DNA from: Candidatus Nomurabacteria bacterium
GTDB taxonomy: Bacteria; Patescibacteriota; Minisyncoccia; Phycocordibacterales; UBA9973
Length of the DNA: 6,032 nucleotides
NCBI GenBank assembly: GCA_943356425.1
Contig: CALRFE010000017.1
Span: forward strand, 6,716-12,747
Direction of reading: 5' to 3'
Shown here piece after piece: positions 1 through 5,687 of the stretch. Under the pieces are notes generated by a model. The model saw nothing but the letters and a program-made list of their open reading frames with translations, searched no databases and was not told the origin of the DNA. A program made the translations under genes and the position numbers. Each line of letters opens with the position of its first letter. Position 1 is the stretch's first letter.

Positions 1-324
1 GAACAGACGCTGACACTTCCATCAAATGTCGTTGCTAATAAACTCTATCTTGGTGGTACATGGAATATAACTCCCGAATATTCTGAAAACACGACCTCAG
101 CTAGTATCGTGTTTAAGTACGAAGCAAAAAATGTCTACATTGCGTCAGGGTCAACGGCTGGAGTAGAAGTTGAAATTTATAAAGATGATGTGTTTGTTAA
201 AAAAATAGTAATTAAAGATGAAAAATTGTATTCCCTGATACAAGATAGCGATTACGGAAAACATATACTTCGTATCAAGCTACCAAAAGCAGGACTTAAA
301 GCTTTTACGTTTACTTTTGGGTAG
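1..324 (+). CDS. dipZ: DipZ-like CcdA/thioredoxin fusion, C-terminal end only
   Basis: This is the last 107 residues of a gene that begins before the window, read in frame from base 1 to TAG at 322-324. The piece holds the pattern seen at the C-terminus of DipZ-type proteins: LGGTWNITPEY near residues 18-28, then FKYEAKNVY near residues 38-46, and an ending of GLKAFTFTFG. In the family, an N-terminal CcdA-like membrane part passes electrons to an extracytoplasmic thioredoxin-like domain, followed by a beta-rich module like a carbohydrate-binding domain. Only that last module is visible here, so no CxxC active site can be checked. A GTG at 109 could open a shorter frame, but family similarity runs across it, so it is internal. 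By hand count the first 300 bases are about 36% GC, against roughly 47-52% in lines sampled downstream. It is separated from the following operon by about 100 nt and a promoter. The family call rests on recalled motifs, not on an alignment. Confidence 0.75.
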   Translation, partial: EQTLTLPSNVVANKLYLGGTWNITPEYSENTTSASIVFKYEAKNVYIASGSTAGVEVEIYKDDVFVKKIVIKDEKLYSLIQDSDYGKHILRIKLPKAGLKAFTFTFG

Positions 325-345
325 TATGCGTTTTAATGATCTCAC

Positions 346-383
346 ACGATCCTATCCCATACTAAGTTGAATAAGTGGATCGT
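346..383. repeat. Imperfect intergenic dyad
   Basis: ACGATCC at 346-352 is exactly matched by its reverse complement GGATCGT at 377-383, around a 24-nt centre that can form only a few further pairs. It lies between the DipZ stop and the next promoter. No T-run follows on the + strand, so it is not a canonical intrinsic terminator. It could be a weak terminator, a binding-site dyad, or chance. Confidence 0.3.
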
Positions 384-389
384 AGGCTA

Positions 390-427
390 TTGTGTCCAAC
401 TGATTTTGGTATGGTATAATTTATCAT
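390..427 (+). promoter_or_regulatory. Extended -10 promoter for the operon; probably leaderless
   Basis: TATAAT is at 415-420, preceded by TG at 412-413, giving the extended -10 form TGnTATAAT. The best -35 candidate is a weak TTGTGT at 390-395 with a 19-nt spacer, but an extended -10 can work with a poor -35. The ATG of the following gene is at 428, only 7 nt after the hexamer. A start point 6-7 nt downstream of the -10 would fall at about 426-428, so the mRNA would have little or no leader. There is no Shine-Dalgarno sequence, and no room for one. Confidence 0.7.
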
Positions 428-1102
428 ATGTCAAATGAGTCGTTGTTCATCATATGCACGCTCGCTAATATTTTGTTCGTTCTTTTTTCTGCGCGTGGCG
501 GACGTTCGTGGCTCTTTGGGAGCATTGCCATCAATTTCGTCCTCGCAAATATTTTCGGATCAAAACTCATCACGATCTTCGGGTTGACGATCGGCGCTGG
601 TAATATGTTCTATGCCTCTATTTTTCTCGCAACACATTTCATCTTTGAACGATATGGAAAGCATGAAGCACTGAAGACCATCTGGTACGGAGTGGGCTTC
701 ATGGTCTTCTTTACGATCATGGCGCAAGGCGCCGTCAAGTTCGCTGGTTTTTCGACCGATGACGTCTTGAGCGATGCGATGATAACGCTCTTCTCCTTCT
801 TGCCGCGAGTCGTGCTCGGTAGCATATTGGCGTATATATTTGCCCAATACTTGAATATCGTGATGTACGATTGGATCGGGAAGATGACCCGAGGGAAGTT
901 CTTGTGGCTCCGGACCAACGGTGCCAATATCGTGAGTCAATGTTTGGACAGTGCCATTTTTTTCTCGATCGCCTTCTTTGATCTGCCGGGTCCGATCTTA
1001 GTGCAGGTAATTTTTGCCGGAGTCTCTATCAAAGTGCTCGTCATCGCGATGGGTACGCCGTTCTTGTATATTGATAATTATTTCAAACAACAGCATGAGT
1101 AA
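428..1102 (+). CDS. yhhQ: VUT/YhhQ-family transporter (queuosine precursor type)
   Basis: This 224-residue polytopic membrane protein has about six hydrophobic segments (near residues 5-21, 28-50, 55-75, 84-106, 121-147 and 168-214, the last being a pair). It fits the VUT (DUF165) family, whose characterised E. coli member YhhQ imports the queuosine precursors preQ0 and preQ1 for tRNA modification. Family marks visible here are NIFGSK at 41-46, E74-x-Y76-G77, and the segment W160-L-R162 followed by N164, SQ at 170-171 and D174. In members I recall, the first motif starts with Asp (D-x-x-x-E-x-Y-G); here that place is H70, so substrate assignment is less certain. Length is usual for the family. 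The start at 428 sits directly behind the -10 box. The last 8 nt overlap the next gene, which suggests translational coupling. No queuosine biosynthesis gene is in the window, so salvage is an inference. Confidence 0.85.
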   Translation: MSNESLFIICTLANILFVLFSARGGRSWLFGSIAINFVLANIFGSKLITIFGLTIGAGNMFYASIFLATHFIFERYGKHEALKTIWYGVGFMVFFTIMAQGAVKFAGFSTDDVLSDAMITLFSFLPRVVLGSILAYIFAQYLNIVMYDWIGKMTRGKFLWLRTNGANIVSQCLDSAIFFSIAFFDLPGPILVQVIFAGVSIKVLVIAMGTPFLYIDNYFKQQHE

Positions 1103-3155
1103 GCATACCTGGAACGATGTGCATATGGTGCGGACAGGAAAGTCTCTCTTGAAAGCGCTCTATGGCGCGATCGGTGTGTTCGTTGTGCTCTTTGTTCTTT
1201 TTCATATCGGCGGAGCGCTGTATGTCTCTTCAATTGCAACAAAAGCATCGACTGCATTTCAAAGCGGTATTGCGGATGATCTCGCGTATTTGAAAAAACA
1301 AGGGGACGCTGTCGCAGAAAATGAACTCGTCGCAAAATATTTGCTCGCGAAAGATTCTGAAAATTTGATCACGGAACTCAAGAAAGAAAAAGATGCTCGC
1401 AATATCGGACTCATGGGTGTTGCCGATAGTGAAGGTGTTGTCATTGGACGTACGAGGACTTCGGGCAGGCGTGGAGATAATGTGTTCTTGACGACACCAC
1501 TTGGTCGCGTTGTTGCGAATGGTACATCTGTAGAGAGCGTCGAATCGACCTCAGGTTTTGATCCAATACAGATATTTTTAAGTACCGGACGTCCGATCAT
1601 GCATCAAGGAGAAATGATCGGTGCTTTGTTCTCAAATTATCTTGCTGATGATGCGTATGCGGTGCGCTTTAAAAAGACGTACTTGTCCCCAGGTACGGAG
1701 ATCCTGTTTTATCGAAAAGGTGTTGGTATATATGGAGACAGCTTCGCTGATCCGGAAACGCGCAATCTGATCAATTCGTACTTCAATTCAGGCTCGCTGT
1801 GGCTCCAAGGAGAGAACTCAGGAAAGACGATCTCTCTTAGGGATGGCACATTTTATCTTGTTGAGAACATCATCTTCCCAGGACTTGAACAGAGTCCGGG
1901 CGGAGCGCTCCTCTTCATTCCTCGAAAAGATATCTCGTCTGTCGCCAATCTTACGACAGCACTCGTCACATTATTTGTATTCATCATCCTCGCACTCTGT
2001 TATCATGTCCGTTTCCGTAGAGAAGAAAAAGGATGGCGGTATCGGGTAACGCTATTGCTCGTGAGCATTCCGATCTTCAGCGCTGTCATTATTGCGCTCT
2101 ATGCTCAAAATATCGGCTTCTTGAAGCTGACGCACATTCCGTATCCGCTGTACAATTCGACCTTGCGCCTCCAGCCCGAATTCGGCATCTATGATACAGA
2201 TTTCGAACAACGCTTTTCGATCGTCGTTGATACCGGTGATGAGAATATTAATGCCGTGGAGGCAGGACTTGTCTTTGATCCGAGTGCTGTGACTATAAAA
2301 GCGCTCGATACTGCAAATTCTAAGTGCTCATACATCATCGAGAATAGTGTCGATTCGCTTTTGGGCAAGGCGAAAATTGCCTGTGTCATCATCAAGTCGG
2401 GAGGCGAGCGAGGTTCGCTCACGATCGCCGATGTCGTAGTCGTGCCGAAACATCCAGGAACATTCACGCTCTCTTTCGACAAAGAAAATACTAAAGTCCT
2501 TGCAAATGATGGTCTTGGTACTGATGTATTGCGCACTGCGCAATCGGGAAGTTATCGTGTCGATGCATTTGATGCATCGCTTTCTACAACCGGTACGACA
2601 AAGACAAAAACACCTGCGCGATCGTTCGTTGTTTTTTCACCGACACATCCGAATGAGAGCCGTTGGTATAATAATGACACGGCGCGCTTCGTATGGAAGG
2701 GCAAATCCGGAGCTGTGTATAAGTATGAATTCAATACCTCTGCTGACACAATTCCGTCGAGCGCTCATACCGTACAAAATAATTCTGTCGAGATCCCCAT
2801 TCCTGGAGACGGTATATTTTATTTCCACTTACAGCTTGCCGCTGGCGGTCCGGTCGCGCACTATCGTATACAAAGAGATCGGACACCGCCTTCGATCGTC
2901 GCAATAAATCTCAGTACTGATAAAGTTGTTGCGGGCGATGTTGTTCGTGTTTCTTTTGAGGGAGAAGATGCGGGAAGTGGCATTCAGAAGAACTACTACG
3001 TCGACCTCGGAGATCATCTGTTTCTCCCTATCGGTTCAGAACTGTTTGTGCCGTTCCTTTCTCCGGGCGATCAGAAAATAGTACTGAGAGTATATGACAG
3101 TGCCGGTAATTTTTCTGAAAAGTTCAAAATTATTCACGTCGAAAATCCCCAATAA
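1095..3155 (+). CDS. Cache-cohesin-Ig membrane surface protein with no visible output domain
   Basis: The frame is open from further upstream. ATG 1095 is chosen because it overlaps the previous stop by 8 nt and gives a short cytoplasmic tail before the first membrane helix; ATG 1125 is a possible alternative. From 1095 the protein is 686 residues. In order: TM1 (about 18-45); an extracytoplasmic Cache-like sensor region (about 46-280) with the D111-x-x-G114 turn and the PAS-like stretch IMHQGEMIGALFSNYL at 168-183; TM2 (282-303); a short cationic loop (304-317); TM3 (318-342); a cohesin-like beta domain (about 371-490) with Cys411 and Cys430; a Ser/Thr-rich linker (491-510); a fibronectin/Ig-like domain opening with THPNESRWYNN (517-527); and a final Ig-like domain (597-684) ending in a YDSAGNFSE turn. 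The only other cysteine is C302, inside TM2, so C411-C430 could form the sole extracellular disulfide. No HAMP, kinase, cyclase or methyl-accepting region is present. Domain boundaries are by eye. A surface recognition or adhesion role is inference. Confidence 0.85.
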   Translation: MSKHTWNDVHMVRTGKSLLKALYGAIGVFVVLFVLFHIGGALYVSSIATKASTAFQSGIADDLAYLKKQGDAVAENELVAKYLLAKDSENLITELKKEKDARNIGLMGVADSEGVVIGRTRTSGRRGDNVFLTTPLGRVVANGTSVESVESTSGFDPIQIFLSTGRPIMHQGEMIGALFSNYLADDAYAVRFKKTYLSPGTEILFYRKGVGIYGDSFADPETRNLINSYFNSGSLWLQGENSGKTISLRDGTFYLVENIIFPGLEQSPGGALLFIPRKDISSVANLTTALVTLFVFIILALCYHVRFRREEKGWRYRVTLLLVSIPIFSAVIIALYAQNIGFLKLTHIPYPLYNSTLRLQPEFGIYDTDFEQRFSIVVDTGDENINAVEAGLVFDPSAVTIKALDTANSKCSYIIENSVDSLLGKAKIACVIIKSGGERGSLTIADVVVVPKHPGTFTLSFDKENTKVLANDGLGTDVLRTAQSGSYRVDAFDASLSTTGTTKTKTPARSFVVFSPTHPNESRWYNNDTARFVWKGKSGAVYKYEFNTSADTIPSSAHTVQNNSVEIPIPGDGIFYFHLQLAAGGPVAHYRIQRDRTPPSIVAINLSTDKVVAGDVVRVSFEGEDAGSGIQKNYYVDLGDHLFLPIGSELFVPFLSPGDQKIVLRVYDSAGNFSEKFKIIHVENPQ
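2528..2579. repeat. Two adjacent perfect hairpins with 3-nt loops inside the CDS
   Basis: The first is ATTGCGC at 2528-2534, loop ACT, GCGCAAT at 2538-2544 (7 bp). The second is CGATGCAT at 2561-2568, loop TTG, ATGCATCG at 2572-2579 (8 bp). Only 16 nt separate them. Each contains a self-palindromic hexamer present twice (TGCGCA and ATGCAT), so each can equally be read as a short direct duplication. They encode residues 478-495, the end of the cohesin domain and the start of the linker. Confidence 0.6.
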
Positions 3156-3174
3156 ATAGTACGCATACGATCAT

Positions 3175-3957
3175 ATGGCCCGTAAAACTGATTCAAAAGG
3201 AATAGTAAAGACACTCATTTTTTGCGCGATCGTTCTCGTGCTTCTCTTTGGGCTACGATCACTTTTTCCTGCATTCAATAAAAAAGAAACTGCGACGGTC
3301 AAAACATCGGAGCAAGTTTTGCCTACGGCAAAACTTGCGACCAAGACCGAGAAATCCGAAACTGGCACATACAGTGTTGAAATTACCAACCCCGTTGTCA
3401 CTGGGCTCGGAGATGTGGTGAATAAAAAAATCAACACCACGATCCTTGCAAAAACCGCAGAAATGAAGCAGTCGTTCTTGGATGATATTTCAGGCCTTGC
3501 GATGGTTGATGGTCCGGGAGAGAAGAGCACGCTCTCGATCGATTTTGATCCTGAGCAAAAGCATGAGGCATATGACATCTTGTCGTTACCGCTCCAGGTC
3601 GAAACCTATGCGAACGGCGCTGCGCATCCGAACAATTATAAGAACGTCCTTCATTTCAATATCAAAACGGGTGACGTTGTAATGCTCCCCGATATTTTCA
3701 AAGACAAAAATACTGCATATCACACAGTTTCAAAAGTTGCGACCAAGAAGCTCGATGAGCTCTTTGCCAAAGAAGGGAACCCTGATTGGTTCCAAGGAGG
3801 AGCAGGACCTGAAGCAGACAATTACGAAAATTTTATCTTAGATATGGATACGCTTACGATCATCTTTAATCCCTATCAAGTAGCTGCGTATGCTCGCGGA
3901 GAGGTCCCGATTGAACTTTCGCTGTCGATGTTTCCAGACATGCTCTCACTACGATAA
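3175..3957 (+). CDS. Membrane-anchored RsiV/PdaC-like protein (DUF4163-DUF3298)
   Basis: This 260-residue protein has one N-terminal membrane helix (about 11-30), a basic cytoplasmic start (MARKTDSKG), a linker (31-63), and an extracytoplasmic domain. The domain carries the DUF3298 pattern: NGAAHP at 147-152, FNIKTGD at 161-167, LPDIF at 171-175, W205, the N216-Y-E-N-F stretch, and FNPYQVAAYARG at 231-242. In Bacillus subtilis RsiV this fold binds lysozyme and controls release of sigma-V; PdaC is a peptidoglycan deacetylase that has the same accessory domain. Here the nine or so residues before the helix are too few for an anti-sigma domain, and no sigma factor or NodB deacetylase is in the window. 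It is better described as a stand-alone anchored sensor or binding domain. It lies 19 nt after the Cache-cohesin gene and 11 nt before the phosphoesterase. The start has no Shine-Dalgarno sequence. Confidence 0.85.
   Translation: MARKTDSKGIVKTLIFCAIVLVLLFGLRSLFPAFNKKETATVKTSEQVLPTAKLATKTEKSETGTYSVEITNPVVTGLGDVVNKKINTTILAKTAEMKQSFLDDISGLAMVDGPGEKSTLSIDFDPEQKHEAYDILSLPLQVETYANGAAHPNNYKNVLHFNIKTGDVVMLPDIFKDKNTAYHTVSKVATKKLDELFAKEGNPDWFQGGAGPEADNYENFILDMDTLTIIFNPYQVAAYARGEVPIELSLSMFPDMLSLR
3312..3338. repeat. Perfect 12-bp inverted repeat with a 3-nt loop
   Basis: GCAAGTTTTGCC at 3312-3323 and its exact reverse complement GGCAAAACTTGC at 3327-3338 flank the loop TAC. The element lies in the juxtamembrane linker of the RsiV-like gene and encodes about residues 46-55. 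Neither strand has a clear T-run directly after the stem, so it does not look like an intrinsic terminator. I saw no second copy in the window. Confidence 0.9.
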
Positions 3958-3968
3958 GCACTTTCATT

Positions 3969-5210
3969 ATGAAAAAATACCAAACACGAATATTTTTTGT
4001 CTGGGTGCTCGTCTGGCTCATCGAGCTCTATTTTTATCAAGCTGCATCGCAAACTATCCTCGAAAAGGGATCACAAGGACTCGTACATTCTCTTTTATAT
4101 CCGTATCTTTTTTCAATCGATTACACCGCGTTTATTTGTGTGCTCTCGAGTGTTTACCCTGTCCGTAAATGGAAGAAGTTCTTTCGTATTTACGCAACAG
4201 GGCTTGCTGCGGTCTTCGTCATTGGTAAGGCGCTTGGCGTCATGATGCTCATGCTCGATGATCTCGTCCGTCTTCTGAAAGCGGGGTACGGCGCAGTATC
4301 AAATTTTGATCATGTGTCACTCGCGCGAATTCCACTCTTCTCACATCTTGCAGTTCTCATTGCTTCATTTTTTGTCTGTCTTCTCATTTTTGGAATGTTT
4401 GTCGGTCCAGGGCGAATAAAAGTTCGACGCAAAAAGATCGGACTCCATAAATTACCAAAACATTTTGACGGATTGCGCATCGCGCATATCTCAGATCTTC
4501 ATATCGGTACGTTTGCTTCAAAAAATACCATCAGAAAGATCGTCGACAAATTACTCGATGAAAAACCGGACGTCGTTTTTTTTACGGGCGATCTGGTCAA
4601 CAATCGCGCGACCGAAGTACTGCCGTTCTTTGACGAGCTCAAACGCATGCAAGCGCCTGATGGGATATTTTCTGTGCTCGGCAATCATGATTATGGCGAT
4701 TATGTCGATTGGGAAACGCCTGAAATGCGCAATGCGAATCTTGAACATCTCATCGACCTTGAGCGTTCGCTCGGATGGAAGGTGCTCTTAAATGAGAATA
4801 TCCAATTGGGAACTGGGAACGACATGATCTCGATCGTTGGTGTCGAGAATTGGGGAGCACGTCGCGGATTTCAAAAATATGGCGATTTGCATGTCGCATA
4901 CGCGGGTGCGGACATCGCACCAGTGACGTTGCTTCTCTCGCATGATCCTTCGCACTTCGAGCATGTGGTGCAAAAAGAATTCCGCCAGATCGATATCACC
5001 TTTTCTGGACACACACACGGTTTTCAGTTCGGATTTGAGCGAGGCCATTTTAAATGGAGTCCGTCACGTTGGTTGTACCGGGACTGGATCGGATTATGTA
5101 AATATGAAAACCAATATCTGTACGTGAATCGAGGGCTCGGCATGCTCGGCTATCCAGGACGTGTCGGAATATATCCCGAGATCGCTATTATTACATTAGT
5201 GAAAAGATAA
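3969..5210 (+). CDS. Membrane-anchored calcineurin-like metallophosphoesterase
   Basis: This 413-residue protein has an N-terminal membrane part of about four hydrophobic segments (near 6-24, 42-63, 72-97 and 122-145) and a soluble phosphoesterase domain from about residue 168. The full metal-binding set is visible: D176-x-H178, G207-D208, the G238-N-H-D241 box, H325 in LLLSHDP, and G347-H-T-H350. The C-terminal NRGLGMLGYPGR stretch (387-398) matches the YkuE-like branch. Such enzymes use two metal ions to hydrolyse phosphomonoesters or diesters. The substrate cannot be read from sequence; YkuE-type members have been linked to the cell envelope and to UDP-diacylglucosamine-type lipid substrates. 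An RKK-rich stretch (151-156) after the last helix suggests the catalytic domain is cytoplasmic, though the topology is not certain. It starts 11 nt after the previous stop with no Shine-Dalgarno sequence, and msrB follows after 1 nt. Confidence 0.93.
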   Translation: MKKYQTRIFFVWVLVWLIELYFYQAASQTILEKGSQGLVHSLLYPYLFSIDYTAFICVLSSVYPVRKWKKFFRIYATGLAAVFVIGKALGVMMLMLDDLVRLLKAGYGAVSNFDHVSLARIPLFSHLAVLIASFFVCLLIFGMFVGPGRIKVRRKKIGLHKLPKHFDGLRIAHISDLHIGTFASKNTIRKIVDKLLDEKPDVVFFTGDLVNNRATEVLPFFDELKRMQAPDGIFSVLGNHDYGDYVDWETPEMRNANLEHLIDLERSLGWKVLLNENIQLGTGNDMISIVGVENWGARRGFQKYGDLHVAYAGADIAPVTLLLSHDPSHFEHVVQKEFRQIDITFSGHTHGFQFGFERGHFKWSPSRWLYRDWIGLCKYENQYLYVNRGLGMLGYPGRVGIYPEIAIITLVKR

Positions 5211-5211
5211 T

Positions 5212-5598
5212 ATGGAAATAGACAAAGACGAATTAAAAAACAAATTGACGGAAGAAGAATACAAGGTCACGCAAGAAAAGGGAACTGAACGACCGTTTGC
5301 GAATGCGTATTGGGATATGCATGATGATGGCATGTATCACTGCAAGGTCTGCGATGCGCCATTGTTTGAAAGTGGAACAAAATTTGATTCGGGAACTGGT
5401 TGGCCGAGTTTTGATAAGGCCGTTCCCGGCGCAACGTTCCGTATCCATGATGACTCGCACGGCATGTCGCGCACTGAAGTTATTTGTGCAAAATGCAAGG
5501 CACATCTTGGGCACATCTTTAATGATGGTCCGACGGAAACCGGCGAGCGTTTTTGTACCAATTCGGCAAGTCTTTGCTTTAAAAAAGAAGAAAAATAA
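5212..5598 (+). CDS. msrB: Peptide methionine-(R)-S-oxide reductase MsrB
   Basis: This 128-residue stand-alone MsrB reduces the R form of methionine sulfoxide in proteins, normally with electrons from thioredoxin. The zinc-binding pairs are C44-x-x-C47 and C92-x-x-C95. The catalytic cysteine is C115 in RFCTNSASL, with H98 and H101 of HLGHIFNDG and N117 completing the site. The family GxGWPSF loop reads G61-T62-G63-W64-P65. The usual resolving cysteine (GCGWPSF) is therefore Thr, and recycling must use another route; an extra C122 lies near the end. There is no signal peptide, so the enzyme should be cytoplasmic. ATG follows the previous stop after a single base, with only a weak purine run upstream, pointing to translational coupling as the last gene of the operon. 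Length is complete for the family. Confidence 0.97.
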   Translation: MEIDKDELKNKLTEEEYKVTQEKGTERPFANAYWDMHDDGMYHCKVCDAPLFESGTKFDSGTGWPSFDKAVPGATFRIHDDSHGMSRTEVICAKCKAHLGHIFNDGPTETGERFCTNSASLCFKKEEK

Positions 5599-5643
5599 CT
5601 TAACGGTTCTGTGCAAAACGATCGCGCACGGTCTCGGATATAG

Positions 5644-5652
5644 TGCTATACT
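5644..5652 (+). promoter_or_regulatory. Candidate extended -10 promoter for the DoxX gene
   Basis: TATACT at 5647-5652 is preceded by TG at 5644-5645, the same TGnTATAnT form as the upstream operon promoter. No good -35 lies at 16-18 nt spacing. It would give a leader of roughly 30 nt. A second option is TTGTTA (5658-5663) with TATATT (5680-5685), which would start transcription near the third ATG of the gene. No convincing terminator for the upstream operon is visible in 5599-5640, so read-through into this gene is possible. Confidence 0.45.
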
Positions 5653-5687
5653 GATAGTTGTTATAAATTAATCTTGTAATATATTTT

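Noticed and set aside
721..733. GGCGC-AAG-GCGCC triloop hairpin
   Set aside because: A 5-bp stem is expected several times by chance in a window of this size.
560..940. Minus-strand open frames across the transporter gene
   Set aside because: They are frame shadows with no family pattern; the + strand reading gives a coherent polytopic membrane protein.
1014..1094. Upstream extension of the Cache-cohesin frame from 1014
   Set aside because: It would overlap the transporter gene by 89 nt and add a Ser/Cys/Ile-rich leader unlike a signal or membrane start; ATG 1095 with 8-nt overlap is more natural.
5599..5640. Possible terminator after msrB
   Set aside because: Only a 4-bp GTGC/GCAC stem with an 11-nt loop is present and no T-run follows.
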